Below, piece after piece: positions 47,041 to 59,505 of a DNA stretch of 64,000 nucleotides; positions within the stretch are counted from its first letter, which is position 1; every line of letters begins with the position of its first letter. Origin of the DNA: Sorghum bicolor (Eukaryota > Streptophyta > Magnoliopsida > Poales > Poaceae); assembly GCF_000003195.3 (NCBI RefSeq), contig NC_012872.2, positions 50,821,695-50,885,694 of the forward strand, given 5' to 3'. The position numbers were made by a program, and so were the translations under genes. The notes beneath the pieces were generated by a model. The model searched no databases. It had not been told where the DNA came from and saw only the letters and a program-made list of their open reading frames with translations.

Positions 47041-47280
47041 CCTGCTCCAGCAAGCTAGGGTTTTTGCATGCATATTTGTTTGTTTCTCGTTTTCATCCAT
47101 CATGTCTCAGCGTGAGAAAATGATTGGTTGCTCGCTCCTTTCTCACCTCGTGCACGCATTAAGGGCGTTTCCAACAATGTTCTTGAATCGCTAGCTGATG
47201 TGTACACAAGAGAAGGTAGAAAATGTACGAGAATCGAAAACCGATTTAGAGAAATAGAGAGAGATGTGTGTGTGTGTGAG
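47041..47280. other. Unassigned spacer with a short TG/GA microsatellite
   Basis: 240 bases between the LINE remnant and F. No gene is seen. A (GT)n-GAG run lies directly at the insertion site of F (47263-47280). Confidence 0.5.
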
Positions 47281-48544
47281 TGTTGGGTATTTTAAACGCA
47301 AATAGAAAAATCCGCAAGCGCACGGATACCGATGTAGCTTTCACCCGGGAGTATTCCAGAGTATCGATTTTCCACAAAGAATGTGAGTGTACTAATTAAG
47401 ATCCAAGATCGCCCAAGGATAACTATATAATTATTTTTGGTGGGAAGAGAGGAAGTTTCCTGAGAGTTCTCTAGTTGATCTAAGAATCATGAATTACTTC
47501 AAGATTATCTATATCGGGACATCAGAGCACTAACCACAGAAAGAGATGAGAAGGGGGCTAGGAAGGTCTGACTACGGTCCTACAAACACCGATCCGAACA
47601 TGGTGGAATACGTCGACCGTTAGGGCTGTCACTACCCTAAGGCTACCACAACAATCCGTAGGATTGGGTGCAATTCTAGGTAATTGCAAGACTAAACACC
47701 ACGTCTAATCTATTAATTACTACTCTAGCGTTATAAAGACTAGAGCACTTGATGCAAGTGGGAATCCAATAAATAACTTGAATGTAAATAAAAGTAATTA
47801 AAGAACTCAGGAATTATAAATTGAAGAACCTAGAGAACGATGAAGAACGAACCAGTTGCTGCAAAAGTACAATGTTGAGGAAGATCCGACAGACCTGGCT
47901 CCTCCTCCGCTCTCCTCTTCACTCTCCCTATTTTCTAGATTACAACTAGAACTAACTAGAACTAGAACTAGAACTAGAGGAACTAGAACTAGAACTAGAT
48001 GAGCTAGAACTAGAACTAGATGAACTAGAGGTAGAACTAGAAGAACTAGAGGGATCCTCTCTACTTGGATGAAGAATTGAAACCCTAGCTTTGATTCTGT
48101 AGAAGAGGTATGATCTCCAGGGGCTAGGGGGTCTGGTTTTATAGTCCATTCAAGTGAATATGGGTTGTTGGATCAAACCGACATTGATTGAACGGTTATC
48201 CTTGATCCTTTAGGTCGGTGGAGCACGATCCGCGAGTTTGGACGTGATTGGACAGAACTCTAGGGCGGGCGCCCTGTGCCTGAGCCCTCTCAGCCTCCGC
48301 TTCGTTCCCGTGGCTTCTGGAGTCTTCTAGATGATAGAAAATTGCATGACACGTTAATATCTCTATGTAAACCCGACGTGTGGGCCTTTCTTCCGTATTT
48401 CCTAATAACCCCCTGCAGAAATAGACAAACACCAAAACTCGTGGAATTCTGTCAGATAAAACCCTAAGTCTGGGTGTTGGTTGCATTTGGATCCTTTTCC
48501 ATGATTAGTTGATGGTTAAATGTGAGCATTAAGGACCGTCAACA
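47281..48544 (-). repeat. 3' LTR of F
   Basis: 1264 bases, TGTTGGGTATTTT...GGACCGTCAACA on plus. TATAAAA is on minus at 48137-48143. It contains a run of AACTAG hexamers (47943-48045); the Ser-rich ORF across it is an artefact of that repeat. Confidence 0.9.
47943..48045. repeat. AACTAG hexamer repeat in LTR of F
   Basis: Imperfect GAACTA/GAACTAG units, present also at 54208-54300 in the other LTR, with a different arrangement of interrupted units. It is U5-side sequence just downstream of the TATA box. Confidence 0.8.
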
Positions 48545-50700
48545 AGCTCCCCCAAGCTTAACCTTTGCTCGTCCCTGAGCAAAGATGAACTCAAGAGTTT
48601 CTGCAATGGTTTCATGCCTTAAAGATACACATGCGTTCAAACAAGATCTCATCTCTAGGTTAGGGTAAACTGTTAAAACTTACTCATTTTACCTTCCACC
48701 ATGGGGCTTGCAACTGTCACAGCAGTTAAAAGATAGAACGGTCTAGTCAAGCGCCATGTCTCTTGTTCTTCGATTAACTATAGCTCTGGAGTTTTTTGCA
48801 GATTTTCAAATAAAACTCAGAGATTCCTTGTATGACTCTCTCTAGTCTCTCTTTTGTGGTATTTCTGGATCCTTACCAAGGCAGTAATGATGTATGCCTT
48901 CTCTCAAAGTATGTGGTATTTTTGGTATGAGGCATAGTGGCATTGCCCTGTCTCTCACCCTACTCTAATAAGGTTTTGATATCTGGAGCTCATAAGTGGG
49001 AGACAGCTAATACATACTTACAAGAAATTTATTGCATAGTCAAACCATGGATCCAGAAGAACAAGTTAATAAGTCAAATCAAGATGTGCATGTGTGGCGA
49101 ATGAATGGTGATAATGGTGATGATGGAGATAACAATGGTGAAAGTCTAATTCTACTTATGCTCTTTTGAGGGGATACATACCTTTCTTGCACTTTTGAAA
49201 CTTTTTGAGGAGAATGAGATGCTCTATATTTTATTTTTCTTTTCTCTCAGGTGGATATCTTGTACCCTTAATTCTACTGTCGGACACTTGTCCATTTTTA
49301 CCTCTCATCTCACTTTTTTTTCTTTTCTTTCGAGGTTCCGGGCACTTGCCCCTTTTTATTTCCTCGTATTCTTTCTTTTTTTTTCTTTATTATTTTTTTA
49401 GAGAGCACTCATATCATAAAATAATGTAGCAAGTGGCAGTAACCAAGATAACTTGAGCATTTATTTCACAGGGGAAACAGAAATGTTTTTGGCTATTCTC
49501 TCCCGGATTAGGAGTAGAATATTTTTAGGTGATTCTGGAGATGGAAATGGGTGGATATATGTGGATGCGTACTTCCGGAGTAGAAGCAGCATGTGTGAGT
49601 GAACGTGCAAGTGAATCTTGATTTAACCATATGACAAGCTCCTAAGGGTCTACACAGCTTGACCACACTCAATGCTCATAAGCAGTAAAAAGTAAATGTG
49701 TGGCTCAAAGTCTAGCAAGCATGTATATATGGCTGTGGTAGGAATTTAAACTCTCATCATACAGGAACTCATCATGTGATATTTTAAAGATTTTTTTCAT
49801 AGATAAAATTCTCCAGAATTCTAGCATCTCTAGGAACAGAAAAATAGCAGCTCAACCTTCCCATATCATATCCATTAACAACTTAGACTTTAGATCAAGT
49901 ACTCTCCCCACAAGTTCAGGTTTAGAGCAAATCTTAATTCATAACAGTGATGCCTAAACTTGAGAGAGATTTCAATTTTTGAGAACTAGTCATGGCAGAG
50001 CAACTATCCATCATTTCCATGTGAGAGCTTATCATGAGGGTTCATAACAAACTTTATTTATTTATTTATTTAGCAAACTAAGAAAAGATATATAAGCACA
50101 AAATCTTTATTTGGGTTTTTATGATTATGCATCTTTTTATTATTTGAGTAAAATATAAACGTGAGTAGAACACTTAGCTGGATAAATGGGGGTGCTCTCC
50201 CCCAAGCTGGATTTTGACGTAATTTCTTCTGATGTAGCTAGCAGGTGGCGGAGGTGTATTCGAATGTCGGTAGCACCCTGACAGCGATTAGGATGTCCTC
50301 CGTCTGTTAGTCTTCTTTGATCCTCGAATTCTGTGGAGCTCAAATAGACAACAAAGCTTTGTGGAACTAGTTAAGTGTTAGCATAAATATTTAGCGTTTA
50401 TCATGTTGAGTCTCCTCAATAAATGTTACTCTCTTTAGTAGGATCATAGGACAGGAATATATTTATTTTATTTTTATGCCACCACAGTGAATGTACTTAT
50501 GGGTTTTATGCCATGAGCATACTCACATGGGGCTTACTATTTTTAACATTTTTATTTTCTTTTCAAGATGATATGAATCTGATTAACTAAGCAAACTATT
50601 TTAAAATAATTGAAAGGAAAAAAGATAACTACCAAGTTTACCTCTTGGCAAGGCGTTCAGTGTTTTTAAGTCCTCCGAACGGGACTCTCCATTTCCTCAG
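48545..50700 (-). other. Non-coding 3' internal region of F
   Basis: It matches D 7543-9718 in reverse, including the 18-base hairpin (50187-50204) and the polypurine tract (48545-48558). No gene is seen. Confidence 0.75.
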
Positions 50701-50711
50701 TCGTCCTAGGA

Positions 50712-51790
50712 TTAGCTGGATGGCGTAGTCAGTGGTTCCGGCGGCGCCTGCTCTTCATGTATAACTATCTTCTCTCTACACACCTGACTCGGTGCTACGG
50801 TCTCCTCAGGACAGTTCTGTTCAAGCTGTATGTCTTTAGACCTTACAACTTCTCCTTCATAGTCTACCCATCCGTCCTTGATGATTTTGCCTTCTCTGGT
50901 TGCGGTTGCGTCGTCTGCTTCTTCTCCTGACCTGCTTAGAGTCTTCAACTATATAGTTAGGGTCAGTAAAATAGCGGCGTACCTTCTCAGAGGGAAAGTT
51001 CATGTGGACTTCTTCGGTTCTAATGTAGATGATTGTTTTAACGGTACTGAGGAACTGTCTCCCAATGATGATGGGTGGATCGTACTCGTCTTCTCCCATG
51101 TCAATAACCTTTCGGAATGTCTGATCTACCATCTGGAGCTGAATGTATGTTGGTTTTAGGGGCATGATTCCGAACGGAAGTTGATAGGTGACTGCGGCCA
51201 TTATGTTGACGCCTAATCCGGTGTCACAAAGCGTCTTCTGCAAGTTGTATCCATTAATGGAGCACTGGATGCTTGGCATACTTGGGTCGTACTTTTTGGT
51301 CAGGAACGGTGACTTAAATCGACAATCTTGACCTCCTTGAACTGCAGTGACCATCTTAGCTGACTCGGTCCATATTTTCTTGTTCATATTCCTCCTGTTG
51401 GTCCTCTTCCTTGGTTCATGTCGGAATTGCTCTGGGATTTGTACAGTCTTGTCCTTGAAGGAAAACATCTCATTCTTCCCCTTGATGTAGAAATTGATCT
51501 TGGCAGCACTAGCGTGGATGACCGCTCCCGAGGTGTTCAGGAATGGCCTCCCCTGGGTATAATGTTGACACTGGAGCCAAAGTCGCAGAGTGCTTCTAGG
51601 AAGTCCACCATGCCGATGGAGATCGGGATGACAGGGCGTCCTGGATCGCCTCTGAGTAGTTAGGCCTCTATTGATTCCAACCTTGATTTTGTTGAGGAGG
51701 GTTGTAGTAGTAGTTGTTGTTGTTAATGTAGTTTACGTCCTCAAGCATATTAGGGCAGTGATTGCCTGAGTGTCCAGTATCTCCAGTGTG
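50712..51790 (-). pseudogene. Element F gag-protease remnant
   Basis: On minus, from 51790: the end of a zinc knuckle (GDTGHSGNHCP), an Asn/Tyr-rich linker with a TAG, then a deletion joining AACTACTCAG to AGGCGATCC. A piece of the first protease-like domain (CDFGSSVN) and a second deletion into SGAVIHASAAK follow. The second domain (CDTGLGVNIMAAV, IIIGRQFLSTVK) runs to about 51000. A frameshift then precedes the C-terminal tail (50948-50712). Against D, the codon matching D's TAG at 7042 is CAG here. Confidence 0.85.
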
Positions 51791-53517
51791 TTTGTGCTCG
51801 TAGATCTAGGTTCTTCTCTTGGTGGAATCTAGGAGTTGTAAAAGTCCTTCATATTTTGCTCGAAGTGTACCTGCTCATAGAGACAAGGCAGAGATCAAGT
51901 GCATGGGCCCTGTTGGTGGAAAACACCAACAGAACCAAAAGTGTATTTGTTCTTCTCTAACCTTAAGCATAGTGAGCAAGACAAAGTTGATGGATAATAA
52001 GATCATGAGTGTAGCATTTAAAACATTTGTCAGATCAGATTGCTCAACCTAATGGAAAGATAATCTATCTATACTTATGTTTTGTTTATATCTTCCAGAG
52101 ATTGAATGTGCAACATTTTAGCTTATATGATTAGGAGTGTGGGATCATGAAGGTAGTACTATAAACAAAGATTAAAGGACTAAATATATTGAATCGATTG
52201 GGTTGGTTAATCTAGAGTTGTAGATCATACATGTTTGTCTCTTTTATTCATGTGAATGTCAGAACAAAGGAGAAGCTTATAGAAGTGATAGTCAAGTACC
52301 TTAAGATGTTACCTTACTTGAAGAATGATGGTACAGTATCACCTTGTGGAAGCTTCCCATTCGTAATGGGTGTGTATCGTGTTTGAGGCACCCTCCATGG
52401 ATCATCTCTTGTGAGCTATGCCTTCCTTGTGTAAATTGTTAAACTTCATGTGTCTCTCTCTTTGTCTCCAATGTGAGTTTATCTCAGGACTTCCCAGGTC
52501 GATATTGAAAGTTTTCCTGCAGGGGTTAGTCCAACAAAATATCCAATATCTACTATAGCATACTATCGGCTCAAAAATCAACCTAGACACCATGTCTAAT
52601 TTGATTTAGGAGGGCACTTTAACCTAAGCATCATGCTTAATTTAAAATCCTTTGGAAGTAAGATCATCATCCCTAAACTAAGCACCATGCTTAATTAAGA
52701 GATAAATGAAACTACTACAAACCTAGACATATACTAAAGCTAATAAAGGTAGCATGAGAGCATTTATAGAGATCTACTCAAGTGGGGATGAAGTAGTGTG
52801 ATTAGTATTTAACAAATTGAGCATGTCTCAAAGGTAGGGACAACCAACATAGCAACATGGCAGAGGATGTTTTTATGTAAAGTACTCCCCAAGCTTGAAT
52901 TTTGCAAAATTCAAGTTTGGATGAATTTAATTCAATGTTGTATGATGATTGGTTGGACATACCTTGTGCTTGTCATTCATTCGATCTTCTTGCTCCAATC
53001 CTGGAAAGGTTAGTGACAAGAATACTCGAAGGAATTTTTCTACAATTATCTTTATATGCTCAATACACAAGGCAATGTTGCAAATAATTCAAAGCTTATG
53101 TTACAATCTGATCAGTGCTTGTTTTAGGACACTAAGCTTGTCCTTGGGAAACCATTAATTTAAGTCGGCGAAGTGGTTTCCCCTCCAACGCTGACCTATA
53201 TCAAGATCAACTCAACGAGATCTGCAATATTTAATATAGACATATGCATCGACAACCGCCCTTTTAAAGTTTTTATGAATAGAAAGGAAGAGGGGGTTGG
53301 AGATCTCGAATGTGGTGATGTTGGAGAGACCAATGGATTGTGAAGATGTTGCATATGAGCATGGAGTAAATGAAGTGGCTATAAAATAAATTCCATGCTC
53401 ATTAATGCTTAGAGTGAAATCCATATGGTATGGTGAAAATGATAAGTTGAGTGTGGTAAAAAAGGAAAAGAAAAAGGATACACGGACGACTTGGTTCGAA
53501 ACTAGCACAGCTACCGT
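51790..53517 (-). other. Unrelated segment in place of gag in F
   Basis: In D the PBS is 134 bases from the gag ATG. In F this interval holds 1.7 kb without homology to D and without a credible gene; gag's N-terminal 300 codons are missing. It includes an LTR-end-like palindrome at 51913-51933. Its source is not recognised. Confidence 0.6.
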
Positions 53518-53535
53518 TCCCCGGCAACGGCGCCA
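53518..53535 (-). other. Primer binding site of F (tRNA-Asp)
   Basis: TGGCGCCGTTGCCGGGGA on minus, an exact 18-base complement of the 3' end of plant tRNA-Asp(GTC). Confidence 0.92.
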
Positions 53536-53542
53536 GAAAGCA

Positions 53543-54813
53543 TGTTAGGTATTTTAAACGCAAACAGAAAAATCCACAAGCGCACGGATACCGATGTAGC
53601 CTTCATCCGGGAGTATTCCAGAGTATCGATTTTCCACAAAGAACGTGAGTGTACTAATTAAGATCCAAGATCGCCCAAGGATAACTATATAATTATTTTT
53701 GGTGGGAAGAGAGGAAGTTTCCTGAGAGTTCTCTAGTTGATCTAAGAATCAAGAATTACTTCAAGATTATCTATATCGGGACATCAGAGCACTAACCACA
53801 GAAAGAGATGAGAAGGGGGCTAGGAAGGTCTGACTACGGTCCTACAAACACCGATCCGAACGTGGTGGAATACGTCGACCGTTAGGGTTGTCACTACTCT
53901 AAGGCTACCACAACAATCCGTAGGATTGGGTGCAATTCCAGGTAATTGCAAGACTAAACACCACGTCTAATCTATTAATTACTACTCTAGCGTTATAAAG
54001 ACTAGAGCACTTGATGCAAGCGGAAATCCAATAAATAACTTGAATGTAAATAAAAGTAATTAAAGAACTCAGGAATTATGAATTGAAGAACCTGGAGAAC
54101 GATGAAGAACGAACCAGTTGCTGCAAAAGTACAATGTTGAGGAAGATCCGACAGACCCGGCTCCTCCTCCGCTCTCCTCTTCTCTCTCCCTATTTTCTAA
54201 ATTACAACTAGAACTAACTAGAACTAGAACTAGAACTAGAACTAGATGAACTAGAACTAGAACTAGATGAACTAGAGGTAGAACTAGAAGAACTAGAGGG
54301 ATCCTCTCTACTTGGATGAAGAATTGAAACCTTAGCTTTGATTCTGTAGAAGAGGTATGATCTCTAGGGGCCAGGGGGTCTGGTTTTATAGTCCCTTCAA
54401 GTGAATATGGGCCGTTGGATCAAACCGACATTGATTGAACGGTTATCCTTGATCCTTTAGGTCGGTGGAGCACGATCCGCGAGTTTGGACGTGATTGGAC
54501 AGAACTCCAGGACGGGCGCCCTCAGGACTAGGGTGGGCGCCCTGTGCCTGAGCCCTCTCGGCCTCCGCTTCGTTCCCGTGGCTTCTGGAGTCTTCTAGAT
54601 GATAGAAAATTGCGCGGCACGTTAATATCTCTATGTAAACCCGACGTGTGGGGCCTTTCTTCCGTATTTCCTGATAACCCCCTGCAGAAATAGACAAACA
54701 CCAAAACTCGTGGAATTCTGTCAGATAAAACCCTAAGTCTGGGTGTTGGTTACATTTGGATCCTTTTCCATGATTAGTTGATGGTTAAATGTGAGCATTA
54801 AGGACCGTCAACG
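53543..54813 (-). repeat. 5' LTR of F
   Basis: About 1270 bases, nearly colinear with 47281-48544, with about 2% differences by eye and a small extra segment near 54515 (a second copy of a GGGCGCCC-type block). TATAAAA is at 54384-54390 on minus. Its last base is G where A is expected (CCGTCAACG). Confidence 0.9.
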
Positions 54814-55040
54814 GTGTGAGAGAGAGAGAGTGAGGGTTTCTTGGCTTCTATGCGAGCCTAGCTACTACTTTATCACTAACGAGCTATTTTTCTGCCTTCT
54901 GTTACTTCCACGTCAGCGTCAAACTAGCCCTGAGCTACCTCACTGTGGATGATAGCTGAACGCCCGATATGCACTGCTCATAAATAGAATCTTCTCGACC
55001 GCGAGAGCCATTTTGCATTAATCAGGTTATGCTCAGCTAT

Positions 55041-55178
55041 ACTCCTTCCGTTTTAAATTATAGAATGTTTTAGTTTTTCTAGATTTATAGTTTTTACTAT
55101 GTACCTAGATATATATTATATTTAAATATATTATAAAAGCTATGAATCTGCCAAGAAGTGTTATAATTTAGGACAGAC
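55041..55178. mobile_element. Stowaway-like MITE remnant
   Basis: It starts CTCCTTCCGTTTTAAATTATAGAA, close to the usual Stowaway end CTCCCTCCGT. It ends GTTATAATTTAGGACAGAC, a decayed complement. The AT-rich body and the place in a gene promoter are typical. The right inverted repeat is degraded. Confidence 0.6.
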
Positions 55179-55620
55179 AACTTAATCTTGCATTCCATGG
55201 ACCAGGCCAGGTGATCTCCAGCCGACCAATCATGACTGTAGACTTTCTCCGTCGTGACAATTGAAAATGGGCTTTGGTCCTGTCTGAGCCCATTTGCTCC
55301 ACCGCGAGCACCCAAAACGGCCCAACGCACACCCCTAACCCCCCACTCCCTTCTTCCTCCTTCCCCGGACTCTGCCCCCTCCGCTCCTTCCACTTCTTCT
55401 CCCCACCTGCACACCGAGAACCACCGTCTCCACCAGGCAGCCGTCGTCGCCGCCGCCGCCCGGGCTCGCAGAGCCATCTCCAACAAGCCGTACCTGGGTT
55501 TCTAAGGCCCCTCCTGATCTCTTGGCAAGAAAAGCAGATTTCTTGACTTGATTGGTTGGGGGAGGAACGAGAGGGGAGGCGATGGTGGTGGTGAGATAGG
55601 GTTTGCAGACATACAGGGTG

Positions 55621-58600
55621 ATGGGGAGCTGCGCTGGAGAGGAGGAGGAGTGGCCCGGCGGCGTGACGGGGCCGGACGCCGAGGTCGGAGCGCTCGTCTG
55701 GGTGCGCCGCCGCAACGGATCCTGGTGGCCGGGCCGGATCCTGGGCATGGACGAGCTTCCCGAGAACATCGTCATCCCGCCGCGCTCCGCCGGCACGCCT
55801 ATCAAGCTCCTCGGCCGCCCCGACGGCAGCATGTCCGTACAAACCCTCGCCCTACCGATAACCCAACTTCCCCCTGATGCCGTCTGTAATCACTTTGTTA
55901 TGCTCCTTGTTCATGCTTTGATTCCGCTGGCTTCCGATGATCCGTTGCTGCTACTATTTGTCCTTGGTCTAATGGTCATTGGATCACTCTCTCATGTTGT
56001 GTTCACTCTCAAGTTGGGCAGGGAACAATTTTTTGGGTGGAACTTTTGTTTTAGGTACAATTTTTTGTTGGATTGATCTTAGGGCTTCCACGAAGTGTAT
56101 AGCTACCTCAAGCAAATCATTATTGCTGAAATATATATTTTTTCTGGATGTTTGCATCCATATCTAGATGGAGGTGCTTACCTTTAGCTCCAGATGTTGT
56201 TCTTGTTACCCATGGTGGCAGCATCAACTGAACGTAACCCCCTGTTGCCTGAACCTAGAGAGTGGTATAGGTATCATAAGGGTACGTGCAGCGCAGGTGC
56301 TTGCACCGGCGCTTGCATGTGTTTTTGTTTTTTGGCGCCACGGTGGAGGCTCACAGGGCGCTTGAGTTTGCGTCTGCTGTCAAGTTAAGCGATCGGCACC
56401 TCTGCTCGATTAAGTATGAAAATAAACGGTTACAGATTAGCACGGAAAATTAATTTATTCCATTGTAGGTTAGGATGCTTGTATAGAAACAAATTAGCTT
56501 CTTTTTTAAGCGCCTTTTCAAGCATCTCTGCGCTGTACATGGCCCAAGTATCTGTTAGACGATAAGGATAAGGTTACCTTTCTATGTATGCCTTGGGGGC
56601 CCAAAAAATCATGCATTTCTTAAAATTAGAACAGAGTTTAAAATTGTGTGCACAGTGATTGATCTATTTTCTTGGTGTATATTTGATCCATGAACATACT
56701 CTCCAAGTCTTTGTGTAGTTTAAAAATTGTGCTGATACTAAGAAAATATTACCCTATATGAAGTTAGATTTGAATTTTTTATTCATTCTGGTGAGCTGAT
56801 CATTTGAAGTTGTATGCATGTTTTAGGCTTCAACATTTGCTTTGAACTTCCCAAACAAGTGCGTAAATTAATGTTTATCACTCTTCGATTGCATTTTCAG
56901 ATATTTTCTGTTTGTAGCACTGAACATCATCAGTTTACTAAAGTATTCACCTGCACCCTAAGTCTGAAAATGTCTATCTTACTTGCTGTTTTGGACTTTG
57001 CCACAGTGACTGGTATAATCTTGAGAAATCTAAACGTGTGAAGTCATTTCGGTGTGGAGAATATGATGAATGTATAGAAAAAGCCAAGGTTCTAGCTCGC
57101 CAGCAAAAGAGGACACATACTGAAGGGAGATATGTTCGCAGAGAGGATGCCATTATGCATGCCCTTGAAATCGAAAGGTCCCGCTTTCCAAATAACTGTG
57201 ATGATCTTGAAGAGGACGCTGCCAATGATATGTGTACATCCCATAATATATGCTCTGCAAAGTCTATAAATATAAATGGGCTCAGCAAAAAATCTCGTGG
57301 TGCAAAGAGTCTGTATGATATAGAAGAAAATTCAGCTCAAGAGTCGTCTCAAGCCTTGACACTGTATAAACAGCCACAAAATTTATCCTCTTCAAGCACT
57401 AGGTATGCATCGTCAAAAAGAAAGAAGCGGAAGGGACATAAAGATCATGAGGATGATACAGTTCAAGGATTCCAGCGTATGAGAGATCTTAGGGAAATTG
57501 GAACAAAGAATGTTCCCAAGCAGAAGTCTGGTGCAGGACCTGTTTCAGATGTACCTCTTTTTGAAAGTGGACCGAGCTTTGGCTATGATTTGTCCAGTGC
57601 CAATGGGATAAAAAAGGGTAAGCAGTCTCAGTCATCCATAAAAAAGAAACGGTCCAGTATCGGGCAGTCCTATGATAGTTTGAGTAAGAAAGATAGGCAT
57701 CGCCCTCTATCAATGTTATCTGAAGATTCTGAAGTGTCTGGAACTTATTATCATTGGGACCCTTCAGTCCAGTCTTCTAGTCAGTACCCAGGAGGCCAGA
57801 TACCCAATTTGTTTGAATCAAGTAGGGCAAAAAATATTTTTCCGTCTGATGTAAATAACTGTTCCTACAGCTCAGGCACTTCAAGTTTGGAGACATTATT
57901 AGATACATCACACATCAATCATAAAGGTTCTGTAAATGCTGTTACTCTCAAGGATGCTGACCCATGCACGACTGGATTTCTCAATGATGACTGCCTTGAT
58001 TGTGATGGATTTCTTGATGCCGTTACTTTGGAGGGTGATGTTCTGCAGGAAGGTAAAAGTCTGCCATTTTTATTTTCCTTTTTTTTTTTGTTGCACCATT
58101 TTCTCTTTTTTGGTGAAAAAATGGTTTGTATGTTAAGCAAACCTTACCTACTGTCTCCAATTATAGAGGTGTCTCCAATTATAGAGGTCAGTTACATGAA
58201 TGCACACAGGAATAGTATTTGTGGATGTAACATGTTATAACAGTAGATGAGGTTTGCGTAAGCGTTCAAGTCATGTGTTCAACTGTGTCCAATTAGATAA
58301 GTCAGTAGGCCATGTGGTGTTAGACAAATCACTTATTGGCAAAATTTCTTGTTTTCTTGTTCAGCAGAGTTCTTTTAGGTTTCTTGCATACAAATATGAT
58401 TGGTTATCCAATTGGACTGCAGTTTCTTAGTCATTTGTCATCATATTTTGATGCAAGTTTTACATATAAATGGATGGGAATGTCTGATTTTATCACTCTG
58501 AACTAGCATATTGAGCGTTTTTCCTAATCTTTCTGGTAACTTTTTCCAGGCCATTTGGATACTTATGGATCTTGTGCATCCATAAAGGATCAAATTTCAA

Positions 58601-59505
58601 AACTGGGTAATCAAAGTACTGGCTGTGGCATAGGTGGCATACCTTCAACTCGACATAATAGAAATTCCAAGAAGAAAAGCATAACGTCTGTCAATTTGAT
58701 ACCTAAAGAAAGCCAGAAGAGGGATATAAATTCGCTGCTGCAATGTGAAGGGATTATAAAATCGGAAGGTACTGTCTTTAGGCCTGCTGAACTTGAGGAT
58801 AATACACAACATGCGACTCCTGAGCATGATGAGTCCTCTGAAACTATAAGCAACCATTCAAACTCGGAGAAGGGCACAACATCATTCTCCAATTATGTTC
58901 CGCTTCAAGTACTACCACCGCCTGGACAGCGGCCTGATCTGAAACCTCCAAGATGCCCTGTAACGAGTCCAACCAAGAGAGCACGCACAGATAGATTATA
59001 TGATGTTGAGCTGACTGTCCAAAGAAGCTACAAGGGTCATCATGTGCCCCTTGTTTCCCTCATGAGTAAATGGACAGGTAAACCAATTGTGGGGTATCCT
59101 GTCACCGTGGAGGTTTTGGAGGATAGTTGTCCCATAACAAGTAGAGATGAGCACCACCCTGTGAAGGGCAGTCTAGACTCCTTACTGAAGAGCAAAGTTG
59201 CAGAACCACGGCAAGCAAGATCTTCACATGCACCACGATCAAAATCTAAATCCAGTGGACGTAAAAAGGCCTCAGAACATGATTTGGACAAGTCTTGGCG
59301 GCCCCATACCAAGAAACCAGCATCTTCACCGAGGAAAATGAGGAGGCTATCATCTTTCGCCGGCAGCCGGAGAGAGTGTGCAGACCAGAAGCCTGTAGTT
59401 GCAAAAACTGGCGGACCAGCAGTTGCGTGCGTCCCACTTCGGCTCGTTTTCAGTAGGATCAATGAAGCACTAAGCTTTCCGTTGAGACAGGAAAACCCCA
59501 CCTGA
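55621..59505 (+). CDS. PWWP-domain nuclear protein (At1g51745-like), three exons
   Basis: Exons 55621-55832, 57007-58052 and 58550-59505 join to 2214 bases, a protein of 737 residues. The ATG at 55621 is chosen because the PWWP domain starts soon after: VGALVWVRRRNGSWWPGRI at residues 22-40, so the PWWP motif reads SWWP here. Exon 2 restores the domain end (DWYNLEKSKRVKSFRCGEYD). The rest is Ser/Lys-rich and low in structure, with basic stretches (SSKRKKRKGHK, SIKKKRSS) that look like nuclear signals. PWWP domains bind methylated histone H3 tails and DNA, so a chromatin role is inferred. The family is known as Tudor/PWWP/MBT superfamily; the plant function is not settled. Intron 1 (55833-57006) has donor GTCCGT, less common than GTAAGT; intron 2 (58053-58549) has GTAAAA and TTTTTCCAG. 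Confidence 0.87.
55833..57006 (+). other. Intron 1 of the PWWP gene
   Basis: 1174 bases, T-rich, ending TTTGGACTTTGCCACAG. The donor was placed at GTCCGT because codon AT|T then continues the frame into GAC TGG TAT without loss. No gene or transposon is seen inside. Confidence 0.75.

Larger units (their letters stand above)
47281..54813 (-). mobile_element. Element F: Athila-like non-autonomous LTR retrotransposon
   Basis: Same family as C and D, on minus. LTRs 47281-48544 and 53543-54813, tRNA-Asp PBS, only the protease end of the gag-protease ORF, and a conserved 3' non-coding region. The flanks are GTGAG (47276-47280) and GTGTGAG (54814-54820), a probable target duplication altered by slippage in the TG repeat. 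The gag part is replaced by unrelated DNA (51790-53517), and two internal deletions remove parts of the linker and the first protease-like domain. Confidence 0.9.

Noticed and set aside
47952..48149. Ser-rich ORF on minus
   Set aside because: It is a direct product of the AACTAG hexamer repeat in the LTR of F.
47163..54966. Possible DNA transposon with ends GGGCGTT...AACGCCC around F
   Set aside because: Only seven bases of inverted repeat match and no clear target duplication was found, so chance is likely.
55254..55546. ORFs in the 5' leader of the PWWP gene and antisense ORFs to 55877
   Set aside because: Pro/Ser-rich translations of CT-rich 5' UTR and GC-rich exon 1 shadows; no coding signs.
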